Shown here one piece after another: positions 19,419 through 26,799 of a DNA stretch of 37,036 bases (positions are counted from its first letter, which is position 1; each line of letters starts with the position of its first letter). Origin of the DNA: a virus; IMG/VR virus record IMGVR_UViG_3300027872_000016, positions 1-37,036 of that record. One strand, 5' to 3'. The position numbers and the translations under genes were made by a program. The notes below the pieces were generated by a model that did no database searches, was not told where the DNA came from, and was given only the letters and a program-made list of their open reading frames with translations.

Positions 19419-21124
19419 CAGAGAAAAATCCAGTTGCTACCCCTTCAGCCCAGTGGACTCGACAGAACACGACGTGGGATTTGGTTGATACGCTATGGGG
19501 TGGAACACAAGCGATGCGGTCCGCGAGTAAAGTATACCTCCCGCAGGAACCCGCCGAACCCGAAACGGCATATTTCAATAGGTTAAGTAAAAGCGTCCTG
19601 ACACCCATCTACCCTGATACTATCAAGAAGCTAATGGGTAAGATCATGCGGCAACCCGTAGTGTTAGAAGACGATGTGCCACCGACAATCATGCGGTACA
19701 TGGATGACGTGGATTCTGAAGGAACTGACATAAACGAGTGGACGAAGCAGATAGGTATTGCGGCACTGAACCATGGAGTGACATATATCTTGGTTGATAG
19801 TCCTAATGTCGATGCCATCGAAGCAGAAAGAGCTGAACCCGTTACCCGCGCGGATGCGATCAATGGAACGATGCGACCTTACGCGGTTCATGTTAAGGCG
19901 CCCCAGCTCATAGGTTGGAAGAGTAAAGTTGTCAATGGCCAAGTTGTCTTGACTCAAGCGCGGATCGTTATTACTACTGGTGAAGACTCTACAGAAGATG
20001 AGTTCAGTCAAGCTCTTGTCGTGCGTATCCACGTATGGGAGATCGGCCGCAAACGTATCTACCGCAAGGTTACTGATGAAGAAGGTAACGAAGATTGGGT
20101 GATTGAAAGTGACAACGCAGTCGAATTAGATATGATACCCCTGATACCCGTTTACGGCTGGCAAGTTGGCTTCATGGTAGGAGTTCCACCGCTGCTAGAC
20201 GTCGCTTACCTGAACATCACACATTGGCAAAGCGATAGTGATCAACGCCATATTCTTCATGTGGCGCGGGTACCTCTCTTGTTCGGTAGTGGTCTAGGTG
20301 ACGATGAAAGGGGTGACTTCCAGTTACAGATTGGCCCCAACACCATGACGCGTGGACCACAGGGCAGTGACATGAAATATGTGGAGCATACTGGCGCAGG
20401 CATTGAGGCCGGCCAAGTAGATCTTGAAGTATTAGAGTCCCGCATGGCGAAACTAGGCTTGAACATGGTTATCCGCAGGCCGACTGGTGATGTTACTGCG
20501 ACCAGCAGGGCTTTGGACCAAGCTGAAACAGATAGCCCGTTAGGCATGTTCGCGAGGCAGATTGAAGGTGCCCTAGAGCAGATGCTTGACTTATTTGGTA
20601 TAATTCTAGACTTGGGTGAGGATGATGGTGGAAGTGTAACGGTATTCAAGGACTTTAGTATCACTCAACGAGACGCCAATGATATTAAGGCACTTGGCGA
20701 AATGAGGTCACGCAACGACATCAGCCAGACTACTTACTGGCAAGAGCTTAAACGTCGTGGTTTACTCAATGATGATTTCGACCATAAACTGGAAATCGAT
20801 CTACTAGATCTTGAATTCCAAGACGGTCAGTCAGGTTTTACAGAAGAAGAATTTGACTCCGGCAATCAAATAGGGGATGAAACGGAGGAGGCTGGAGGCC
20901 ATATTCATGTCTTGCAAGCGGGTGGCTTCACTAATATAGTTGATGACCATCGTCACAGTTGGGAAGCCACGGGAAGTGAAACCTCTCTAGTTGACGGTCA
21001 TACTCACAAATTAAGAGGAATTGCAGATGGCCAAACGAACCGTAGCGAAGGGGAACAGCAGGAGAGCAACACGTCAACCGGGACGAGCGGACAGGAACGT
21101 CAAGACGGGAACGGCGGAAGCTAA
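19415..21124 (+). CDS. Portal protein (DUF4055-type) with His-rich tail
   Basis: A 569-residue protein directly after terL. The body has the DUF4055/portal flavour: YFNRLSKSVLTPIYPDTIKKLMGKIM, GVTYILVDSPN, PPLLDVAYLNITHWQSDSDQRHILHVARVPLLF, and LEVLESRMAKLGLNMV. As the dodecameric ring of one capsid vertex it is the DNA gate and the docking site for terminase and neck. The last 100 residues are unusual: GGHIHVLQ, DDHRHSWE and DGHTHKL motifs, then a Ser/Gly/Gln-rich end. The end is overlapped in another frame by 21027-21224. Confidence 0.88.
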   Translation: MTEKNPVATPSAQWTRQNTTWDLVDTLWGGTQAMRSASKVYLPQEPAEPETAYFNRLSKSVLTPIYPDTIKKLMGKIMRQPVVLEDDVPPTIMRYMDDVDSEGTDINEWTKQIGIAALNHGVTYILVDSPNVDAIEAERAEPVTRADAINGTMRPYAVHVKAPQLIGWKSKVVNGQVVLTQARIVITTGEDSTEDEFSQALVVRIHVWEIGRKRIYRKVTDEEGNEDWVIESDNAVELDMIPLIPVYGWQVGFMVGVPPLLDVAYLNITHWQSDSDQRHILHVARVPLLFGSGLGDDERGDFQLQIGPNTMTRGPQGSDMKYVEHTGAGIEAGQVDLEVLESRMAKLGLNMVIRRPTGDVTATSRALDQAETDSPLGMFARQIEGALEQMLDLFGIILDLGEDDGGSVTVFKDFSITQRDANDIKALGEMRSRNDISQTTYWQELKRRGLLNDDFDHKLEIDLLDLEFQDGQSGFTEEEFDSGNQIGDETEEAGGHIHVLQAGGFTNIVDDHRHSWEATGSETSLVDGHTHKLRGIADGQTNRSEGEQQESNTSTGTSGQERQDGNGGS

Positions 21125-21224
21125 TCCTGGCGGACATTCCGCTGATGGTGGTGGTTCCGGCAGTACCATGAAGTCTGGTACCACAGGTGGTTCCAGTAAC
21201 GCGATGATGTCTGGTACGCCGTGA
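21027..21224 (+). CDS. Small basic Gly/Ser-rich protein, 65 aa
   Basis: ATG 21027 follows AAGAGGAATTGCAG and lies in another frame over the portal 3' end. Basic N-terminus (MAKRTVAKGNSRRATRQPGR) and a flexible C-terminus rich in Gly and Ser (GGHSADGGGSGSTMKSG). Its stop overlaps the next GTG start (GTGA). Low complexity makes the call less certain; a small virion or DNA-contacting protein is possible. Confidence 0.5.
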   Translation: MAKRTVAKGNSRRATRQPGRADRNVKTGTAEANPGGHSADGGGSGSTMKSGTTGGSSNAMMSGTP

Positions 21225-21406
21225 AGCGTGCCGCGATTTGTGGCCTTGGGCTAGTTGTCCTTTGGTTTTACCGACCTGATATAGTTCTTTGGATTGCGGC
21301 GGGCATTATCGTTGGGTGGGGCTTCATTCCTCAACCAGAATGGGCGCAGAAGTACATGGACGCTCTAAAAAATAAACTTGAAGAAATTACAGGAATACCT
21401 CTATGA
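21221..21406 (+). CDS. Small membrane protein, 61 aa
   Basis: A GTG start overlapping the previous stop. The protein has one or two hydrophobic segments (AICGLGLVVLWFYRPDIVLWIAAGIIVGWGF) followed by a short charged amphipathic helix (WAQKYMDALKNKLEEITGIPL). Size and layout resemble small phage membrane proteins, including holin-type proteins, but nothing specific identifies it. It opens a run of envelope-directed genes. Confidence 0.6.
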   Translation: MKRAAICGLGLVVLWFYRPDIVLWIAAGIIVGWGFIPQPEWAQKYMDALKNKLEEITGIPL

Positions 21407-21783
21407 GAATCTTGCTATTGCTCTTTGGGTTTCTAGTTATGGGTGTCATTCATGCGAGCGGATCGTATGATCCCACCCCTCCCATTGTCAATAACTATGA
21501 AACCAACAACTATTATTCCGAGACATTTAATGTTCTGGATGATGATGCTCTTTCTGACGTATTGGCAGCTAGTATGGCCGCTGATGCCATCTCCTTTGGT
21601 ACGAATACTCGTAAATGGCAACTCGGCCTTGGTGCTGGCTATCATGAGGGAGCAGAAGCCTGGGCTGTTGGTATGGGTAAAATGGTAGAGACCGAAAAGA
21701 TGGAATTTCTTTTTAGTTTAAAAGGAGCCCACTCTAACAGCGACTGGGGAGTTGGTATCGGGGCGACGATACAACTTGACTAA
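21403..21783 (+). CDS. Signal peptide plus YadA-type outer-membrane anchor, no passenger
   Basis: A 126-residue protein. Residues 1-19 (MRILLLLFGFLVMGVIHAS) look like a secretion signal. A short linker rich in Asn and Tyr leads to DALSDVLAASMAADAISFGT and then strands RKWQLGLGAGYHEGAEAWAVGMGK, EFLFSLKGA and WGVGIGATIQ. This matches the C-terminal anchor of trimeric autotransporters (helix, then four strands, G.G.Y...AvAvG). Anchors trimerise into an outer-membrane barrel; here nothing is attached to export. It ends in LD rather than the usual aromatic residue. Role unknown: entry exclusion, lysis or surface change are possible. Confidence 0.6.
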   Translation: MRILLLLFGFLVMGVIHASGSYDPTPPIVNNYETNNYYSETFNVLDDDALSDVLAASMAADAISFGTNTRKWQLGLGAGYHEGAEAWAVGMGKMVETEKMEFLFSLKGAHSNSDWGVGIGATIQLD

Positions 21784-22286
21784 TGAGCCCAGAAGAAGAG
21801 GAAGATTGGGAGGTTCCAGACCCCACATTTATCGAAAGGATCATCGGCTGGGGCAAAATTTTATGGACTGTGAAGAAAACGGTAATGATTCTATTAGGAA
21901 TCGGTGCCGTCAGTGTCGGGGGTAATGTTGCGGAGGTTAATCCCTGGAAAGAAGCAGCCATAGAGATCGTTCTAACTGAACGCGATGCCATCCCAGAAGA
22001 TGCCATACAATCAGTATATGACCCGAAACACGAACACAACATGGACCATCGCCACCCACCGCAGGAGTTTGTCATGCCAGAGCATAGTCATCCGCAAGTT
22101 GAATTTACTTTGCCCAAACATACCCATGCCCAGGTGGCTCATTCGCATCAATATGCTGAGGTGAGCCACAGTCACCCACTCCCACCAGCGCAAGATCTTG
22201 CGGCTGCTACCAAAGAATTCATTGCGGCTACGGTTAAGACTCAGATAGAGATTCTCGTACCCCCAGATCATTTGAAGTTACACTGA
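21783..22286 (+). CDS. Membrane protein with His-rich HxH tracts, 167 aa
   Basis: The ATG overlaps the preceding TAA. An acidic N-terminus (SPEEEEDWEVPDP) and amphipathic WGKILW region precede one membrane helix (VMILLGIGAVSVGGNVA, about 34-50). After it comes a 60-residue tract with HEHNMDHRH, EHSHPQVEF, KHTHAQVAHSHQY and VSHSHP, and a helix (AAATKEFIAATVKTQIEIL). HxH repeats bind metal in phage fibres such as T4 gp37; here they follow a membrane helix. The portal C-terminus carries the same kind of HxH motifs. Function unknown. Confidence 0.6.
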   Translation: MSPEEEEDWEVPDPTFIERIIGWGKILWTVKKTVMILLGIGAVSVGGNVAEVNPWKEAAIEIVLTERDAIPEDAIQSVYDPKHEHNMDHRHPPQEFVMPEHSHPQVEFTLPKHTHAQVAHSHQYAEVSHSHPLPPAQDLAAATKEFIAATVKTQIEILVPPDHLKLH

Positions 22287-22459
22287 TGAGCATAAGGAAT
22301 ATCAATCGCGGTGGTGCTGGAAGTTTCGCTAATCGGTTTCCACCCCATCCAACGAACATAGGCCGACGCCAACGGTTTCGTCAACTACGATTCTTCAGTC
22401 GTGGCCCAGCCTCCTTTAGCAAGGTGATGACACAAAGTGGCCAATCTTTCCGCAGGTAG
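22286..22459 (+). CDS. Small Arg-rich protein, 57 aa
   Basis: Read from the bases: ATG 22286, overlapping the previous TGA by one base, to TAG 22457-22459. The product MSIRNINRGGAGSFANRFPP continues with GRRQRFRQLRFFSRGPASF and is strongly basic and Phe-rich. It fills the gap between 21783-22286 and 22437-22667. It may be a DNA- or RNA-contacting head protein; this is inference from charge. Confidence 0.45.
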   Translation: MSIRNINRGGAGSFANRFPPHPTNIGRRQRFRQLRFFSRGPASFSKVMTQSGQSFRR

Positions 22460-22667
22460 ATTTTCTAGGACCTCCCGCTTAGGTATGTTTCTGGTAACCA
22501 ATCCAGGACGAACCACAACACAGACTTTCAGAACTCGCAATGTCCGCGTCAGTGGCGGACGACATACTCCAGCAAACAGGTTTCCCAGCGCATCAGCGCA
22601 ACGAATTCTAACGAATTTTCCTTCCCGTGCTCGTTTCGGGAATCGCAGACCAGGTCTGCGAAACTAA
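22437..22667 (+). CDS. Small Arg-rich protein, 76 aa
   Basis: A GTG start with AAGGTGAT upstream, overlapping the previous frame by 23 bases. Very basic and Thr/Phe/Asn-rich (SAGRFSRTSRLGMF, TTTQTFRTRNVRVSGGRH, ANRFPSASAQRIL, FPSRARFGNRRPGLRN). It shares the ANRFP string and composition with 22286-22459, so the two may be related. No family recognised. Confidence 0.45.
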   Translation: MANLSAGRFSRTSRLGMFLVTNPGRTTTQTFRTRNVRVSGGRHTPANRFPSASAQRILTNFPSRARFGNRRPGLRN

Positions 22668-22713
22668 TGCTGTGCTACACTTGCACCTTAGGCAATAGAT
22701 CGAGCAATAGATA

Positions 22714-22761
22714 ATGCCCAAACATAAAAGGCGTCGCAGCCGTAAACGTAGGAGAAACTAA
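22714..22761 (+). CDS. Putative 15-residue Arg/Lys peptide
   Basis: ATG 22714 to TAA 22759-22761 encodes MPKHKRRRSRKRRRN, 11 of 15 residues Arg or Lys. The next gene's ATG overlaps the stop (TAATG). No clear ribosome-binding site is seen, so it could be a leader peptide or chance, but its coupling to the next gene argues for translation. Confidence 0.3.
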   Translation: MPKHKRRRSRKRRRN

Positions 22762-22943
22762 TGGCACTTCAAAGACAAACACCATCTGCTGGCGGGTTTG
22801 CATCTACCGCAGGGCAACCGATTACCAAACCACTGATAACCTCTGTGGACGCGAATGGTAACGCACGAAAGAGTCTCGGCACCAGTTACAAGCGGCCGAA
22901 CAATTTCAAGAACTCAGGCCCAACGGGCAAACGTGGCCGATAG
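22761..22943 (+). CDS. Small hypothetical protein, 60 aa
   Basis: The ATG overlaps the previous TAA, behind GTAGGAGAAAC. The product is Gly/Ser/Thr/Asn-rich and basic at the end (KRPNNFKNSGPTGKRGR), with no regular hydrophobic core, so probably extended or disordered. It is in the head-gene series just before the MuF-like genes. Confidence 0.5.
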   Translation: MALQRQTPSAGGFASTAGQPITKPLITSVDANGNARKSLGTSYKRPNNFKNSGPTGKRGR

Positions 22944-23265
22944 TGCAGCCGTTGAAATACGCGATGATCTGATTCAACAGGAAGTCCTGTATCGTCGCGT
23001 TGACGCAGGCGTACGGAGTGATGTCAATAAGCGCCTTACGCAGTTAGGGCGTGACTTGAAGGATCTTATATTTAGTATTGATATTCATGGAACCTCTCGC
23101 AAAGGCGCACGTGAACGCCGGCTTAAGAAACTCAACGCTGAATCCAGGACTATGATACGAACCGCCTATTCAGAAATTGGAGGTATCATGCGGGCATCGG
23201 TAAGACGTATTGCGAAAGTGGAAACCAAGAAGACGACTGATGTTGTCAGGAAGCATGTACCATGA
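22933..23265 (+). CDS. MuF-like head protein, N-terminal part
   Basis: The frame opens at ATG 22855, but that would overlap the previous gene by 89 bases; GTG 22933 (110 residues, 11-base overlap) is preferred, and neither has a strong ribosome-binding site. The protein is helical: EIRDDLIQQEVLYRRVDAGV, RLTQLGRDLKDLIF, LNAESRTMIRTAYSEIGGIM, VRRIAKVETKKTTDVVRK. This is the layout of the N-terminal half of SPP1 gp7/Mu F-type proteins, whose conserved C-terminal half is encoded separately at 23556-24326. Confidence 0.6.
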   Translation: MADSAAVEIRDDLIQQEVLYRRVDAGVRSDVNKRLTQLGRDLKDLIFSIDIHGTSRKGARERRLKKLNAESRTMIRTAYSEIGGIMRASVRRIAKVETKKTTDVVRKHVP

Positions 23266-23543
23266 TAAAATTTAATGATATGTCGAAGTCCATTAAACTG
23301 ATAATCACCGCTGGCGCTGTTTCTACCGCGATGGTTGCCGTTGTCGTGCCCACAGTATGGGCGCTGGATACTCGGTATATCACAATCGGTTCTTTTGAAC
23401 AAGCTCTTGATAAGCGGGATATTCGAGATCTTAAAAGAGACATAAGAAAACTCACCTATTTGAAGGACAGTGGACAAGCCACTGACCGCCAACTTTGGGA
23501 ATTAGAAGACTTAACTCAAGAGCTTGATGAACTGACTCAGTGA
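23262..23543 (+). CDS. Small membrane protein with coiled coil, 93 aa
   Basis: ATG 23262 overlaps the previous TGA and has AGGAAG upstream. One membrane helix (KLIITAGAVSTAMVAVVVPTVWAL, about residues 11-34) is followed by a charged helical tail (LDKRDIRDLKRDIRKLTYLKDSGQAT, then WELEDLTQELDELTQ). This anchor-plus-coil layout is common in small phage membrane proteins, including spanin-like ones, but no family is certain. It lies between the two parts of the MuF-like protein. Confidence 0.6.
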   Translation: MIKFNDMSKSIKLIITAGAVSTAMVAVVVPTVWALDTRYITIGSFEQALDKRDIRDLKRDIRKLTYLKDSGQATDRQLWELEDLTQELDELTQ

Positions 23544-23555
23544 CGTAGTAATTTA

Positions 23556-24326
23556 ATGGCTGATGTTTTAATAGAGTTTAACTCCGACGCACTCCCCGCT
23601 GAAGTAACGAATTCCATATCAAGTAGCCTATCGTTTGAAGGAGCCTCCCTTACTTCCTGGTGGCAACGACAATCAACCCGATTCCATCAAAGCTTCATGG
23701 ACGAGATACGGGTTTCGTTAGAAAACGGTGAATCTGTTCAGCAGGCAGCGACGCGTATTGTGGGGGGTACAGTTGATGGTATTGCTGTGGCGGGCATTAT
23801 GCAGACGAGCAGGCGGAGTGCTGAAGCTATTGTCCGTACCGCCATAAATGAAATTGTAAACCAAGTTCGATTAACCAGCCTTCAGGATATGGATGATGTT
23901 GTGAAGGCGATCCAGCAGGTATCCACACTTGATTCCAGGACCAGCGATATCTGCATAGCATACTCTGGCCTCGTGTGGGATATCGAGGACTTGTCACCCA
24001 TAGACCATGCATTACCCTTTAATGGTGGGCCACCCAGACACATTAATTGTCGCAGCACAATCGTACCTGTCTTACGGTCTTTTGATGAACTTGGTATTGA
24101 TGCGACCGACATTCCAATGGCAACTCGCGCGAGTATGGACGGAGAAGTTCCAGGTGACATTACTTTTTCTGATTGGTTGCGAGGTAAATCTACTTCTTTT
24201 CAAAATCAGTTATTGGGGCCTGGCCGCGCAGAGCTTTGGCGTGAAGGGAAGATCACTCTCACTCAGCTTGTAGACATGCGAGGTAATCCGTTGACTTTGG
24301 ACCAGTTAGAGAATCTGGGGAATTAA
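23556..24326 (+). CDS. MuF-like head protein, conserved C-terminal domain
   Basis: A 256-residue protein. A helical N-terminal part (FHQSFMDEIRVSLENGESVQQAATRIVGG) is followed by the SPP1 gp7/Mu F signature: SRRSAEAIVRTAINEIVNQVR, then STLDSRTSDICIAYSGLVWD and GGPPRHINCRSTIVPVLRS, with the PP.HxNCRS string. MuF proteins are minor head components packaged in the capsid and needed for normal assembly or DNA ejection. Its upstream partner is a separate gene, so the family protein is split. No clear ribosome-binding site precedes ATG 23556. Confidence 0.85.
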   Translation: MADVLIEFNSDALPAEVTNSISSSLSFEGASLTSWWQRQSTRFHQSFMDEIRVSLENGESVQQAATRIVGGTVDGIAVAGIMQTSRRSAEAIVRTAINEIVNQVRLTSLQDMDDVVKAIQQVSTLDSRTSDICIAYSGLVWDIEDLSPIDHALPFNGGPPRHINCRSTIVPVLRSFDELGIDATDIPMATRASMDGEVPGDITFSDWLRGKSTSFQNQLLGPGRAELWREGKITLTQLVDMRGNPLTLDQLENLGN

Positions 24327-24329
24327 GTC

Positions 24330-24359
24330 TTGCAAATTAATACAGATTTCAAATATAAT
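24330..24359 (+). promoter_or_regulatory. Sigma70-like promoter for scaffold and capsid genes
   Basis: TTGCAA (24330-24335), 18-base spacer, perfect TATAAT (24354-24359), in the only clear gap of the head module. A GTTTACC copy lies just downstream (24371-24377), as in the region before terS. Confidence 0.7.
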
Positions 24360-24399
24360 GGCGAACTAGTTTACCAATAACCCGGGAAGGGAGAACGAA

Positions 24400-25206
24400 A
24401 TGCCACTACAAGCCACCTTGGATAGTCTTGAAGGACTATCCGAAGATTTACATGATGAATACGAAGCTGATGCAGAAGGAAAGTTTCAGCTAAAATTACT
24501 CAAAGGATTGGTCTCGGCCGATAAGGTCGAGGACGTGACAGGATTGAAGTCCGCGCTCCAAAAGGAACGCGAAAACAATAAAACCCTGACACAGTCAAGA
24601 CGCGCACTAGAAGAACAGTATGCGGGCTATGACCCTGAAGAGTTCACTCGCTTAAAGGAGTTAGAAGATAAGGACAACGAGAACAAAGCAGAAAAGAAAG
24701 GCGAGTGGGATAAACTCAAAGTACAAATGACAGACAAGCACACGGAAGAGCTTGGTAAGAGGGATACAAGGGAGCAGAAATTGCTAACCGCATTGGAGCG
24801 CAAAACGATTGACGCTGAAGCGGTTGCTGCATTGAATGAATTTAAGGGTAATGTCACGTTACTCTTACCTCACGTGAAGGGTCACGTGAAGATGGTCGAG
24901 GAAGATGGCGCGTTCGTGGCGCGGGTGGTTGATGACGCTGGCAACCCCCGTGTGAACGGAGATGGCAATTTTCTTACCGTTCGTGAACTGGTTAGCGAGA
25001 TGCGAGATCAGGATACCTATGCTACTGCGTTTGACAATACGGTGAAGTCGGGAGGTGGGACACCCCCAGGTGGAGGCGGTGAAGGACCCGGTGGCAAAAA
25101 GGGAGTGATTCCCTCGGACCTTAAGCGAAGCACGATGATAACGAAGGACAAAGTCGCGTTCATTAAAGAGCACGGCGAAGACGAGTTTATGAAACTGCCC
25201 GCTTAA
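24400..25206 (+). CDS. Capsid scaffolding protein
   Basis: A 268-residue highly charged protein directly before the major capsid gene, behind GGGAAGGGAGAACGAA. Long helical coiled-coil segments span about residues 45-145 (LKSALQKERENNKTLTQSRR, RLKELEDKDNENKAEKKGEW), then a Gly/Pro hinge (SGGGTPPGGGGEGPGGKKG) and a basic, helical C-terminus (KRSTMITKDKVAFIKEHGED), as expected for a coat-binding end. Scaffolds guide procapsid assembly and then leave. No separate prohead protease gene is seen nearby. Confidence 0.8.
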   Translation: MPLQATLDSLEGLSEDLHDEYEADAEGKFQLKLLKGLVSADKVEDVTGLKSALQKERENNKTLTQSRRALEEQYAGYDPEEFTRLKELEDKDNENKAEKKGEWDKLKVQMTDKHTEELGKRDTREQKLLTALERKTIDAEAVAALNEFKGNVTLLLPHVKGHVKMVEEDGAFVARVVDDAGNPRVNGDGNFLTVRELVSEMRDQDTYATAFDNTVKSGGGTPPGGGGEGPGGKKGVIPSDLKRSTMITKDKVAFIKEHGEDEFMKLPA

Positions 25207-25236
25207 GGCTTACTAGTTCAGATAGAGGATACTTAA

Positions 25237-26250
25237 ATGCCAGAAGGTACACGCGAGTCCTTTGCTGGAGTTGGTCGTCTTCCAGAGGGTATTATCTACC
25301 CAGAGCTGGTGCATGGTGGTATGGTAGAAACGTTGGTGCAAAACACTGACGCGTTCAACGCCGCATCACTTAACACCATTCGCCTGGTAACACAGCGCCG
25401 CAGGGGTGATTTTCACCAGGAATCGTTCTTTAAGAATGTTTCCAGTCTCATTAACCGCCGGGATGTAAACGTTTCACCGGCCAACCCAACCGTATCGTCT
25501 AGTCCAGTGCCAATCGACGAGAACATTAGCGTGAAGCTAAACCGTCGTGTCGGTCCTGTCGATCAGACTTACGATTCATTCCGCAAGCTCGGTGATAGCG
25601 CCGACCTCGAGGTTCTTAGCTTTTTGCTCGGTGAGCAGATTGCGAAAGCCATGCAGGTCGAGATGCTTGATTCAGGTCTGCGGTCCGTTGTCGCATCGAT
25701 CACCGCGAACGCTTCGTTGATCCACACGGGCGCAGCAGGTCTCACCACTGATGACCTGGTCAGCGGCCTTGCCACATTTGGTGACGCATCCAATCGCGTC
25801 AGTATGTGGGTGATGCACTCCAAGCCGTTCTTCGAACTGATCCAAAGTCAGATCACTGCCAACATTGACGGAATCTCGAACTTCAACATCGCACAGGCCT
25901 CCCCTGTCACGTTGAACCGTCCTGTCCTGGTTACAGACTCTACGGCATTGCTCGATACGAGCGTATCTCCGCAGAAATATATCACGCTAGGTCTGGTGGA
26001 TAGTGGAGTGGTGATGGAAGATAGTGAAGAGGAACTGATGTATACCGATGTTATCACCGGTAAGGAAAACATCGTTGCTCGCCTGCAAGGTGAATACGCC
26101 TACAATGTAGGTTGTAAGGGTAGCAAGTGGGATGTCACTAATGGTGGCGTCAACCCTAACGATGCAGCTCTTGGCACCAGCACCAACTGGGATATTGTCA
26201 TGGACGACGTGAAAGATCTGAGTGGTTTTGCCATTCGGTCGGACTTCTAA
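25237..26250 (+). CDS. Major capsid protein (HK97-fold expected)
   Basis: A 337-residue protein between scaffold and a strong terminator, the usual place for the coat gene. Supporting features: a GDFHQESFFKNVSSLINRRDV segment in the N-arm region, a central helix (DLEVLSFLLGEQIAKAMQVEML), VSMWVMHSKPFFELIQ and PVLVTDSTALLD, typical of P-loop and A-domain regions of phage coats. No long cleavable N-terminal delta domain is apparent. The fold is inferred from context and length rather than from a diagnostic motif. Confidence 0.85.
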   Translation: MPEGTRESFAGVGRLPEGIIYPELVHGGMVETLVQNTDAFNAASLNTIRLVTQRRRGDFHQESFFKNVSSLINRRDVNVSPANPTVSSSPVPIDENISVKLNRRVGPVDQTYDSFRKLGDSADLEVLSFLLGEQIAKAMQVEMLDSGLRSVVASITANASLIHTGAAGLTTDDLVSGLATFGDASNRVSMWVMHSKPFFELIQSQITANIDGISNFNIAQASPVTLNRPVLVTDSTALLDTSVSPQKYITLGLVDSGVVMEDSEEELMYTDVITGKENIVARLQGEYAYNVGCKGSKWDVTNGGVNPNDAALGTSTNWDIVMDDVKDLSGFAIRSDF

Positions 26251-26262
26251 GTCCCATACGAC

Positions 26263-26290
26263 GGGCGGCCTTAATCGGCCGCCCTTTTTT
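26263..26290 (+). terminator. Strong intrinsic terminator after the major capsid gene
   Basis: GGGCGGCC (26263-26270), 6-base loop, GGCCGCCC (26277-26284), then six T. It would let capsid mRNA be made in excess of downstream genes. Confidence 0.95.
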
Positions 26291-26307
26291 AATAACGAGG
26301 AATAGAA

Positions 26308-26799
26308 ATGCCAAAGCCACTAGCAATACTCTACTTCACACGTGATAGAACTGACACCGCGAAAGACATTGCGGCTGCGGTCCGTACTGAAGGCAATTTA
26401 GTCAATATGGTTTTCGCTGCGGGGTTTAAAGGAAATCAACATTGCATTAAATGTGAAGCCGTTGTGATCCAGGAGTCCTATGGAAAATCTGAGTTTATCG
26501 CAGATGCATATCGCGCCCTGTGGCCCGAAGCGGAAATCCACTTCTATGACGACGATGGTAAGTTTCTTGATGAGGGAGTGGCGCCATCCGATCCTGAACC
26601 TTCCACAGAGGTAGTGCCTGAAGATGAGAAACCTGACGTTGCCAAAGAAGAGGTTGTCGACTCCGGTTCTGAAACAGAGCCCGTTGATACCCCCACTGCT
26701 GAAGAGGCAGAAGCTAAACCTGCAGACGCTCCTTCCACTCGTAAAAAATCAACAACTAAAAAACGATCCACTAAGAAAAAGTCAACCGGATCTAAATAG
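26308..26799 (+). CDS. Hypothetical head-region protein with acidic linker and Lys-rich tail
   Basis: A 163-residue protein behind AACGAGGAATAGAA. Residues 1-90 form an alpha/beta domain (LAILYFTRDRTDTAKDIAAA, HCIKCEAVVIQESYGKSEF, DAYRALWPEAEIHFYDDDG), a layout found in small proteins just after many phage capsid genes. Residues 91-140 are an acidic Pro/Glu linker and the last 20 are Lys-rich (RKKSTTKKRSTKKKSTGSK). The next reading frame seems to continue from this tail in another phase. Function unknown. Confidence 0.7.
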   Translation: MPKPLAILYFTRDRTDTAKDIAAAVRTEGNLVNMVFAAGFKGNQHCIKCEAVVIQESYGKSEFIADAYRALWPEAEIHFYDDDGKFLDEGVAPSDPEPSTEVVPEDEKPDVAKEEVVDSGSETEPVDTPTAEEAEAKPADAPSTRKKSTTKKRSTKKKSTGSK

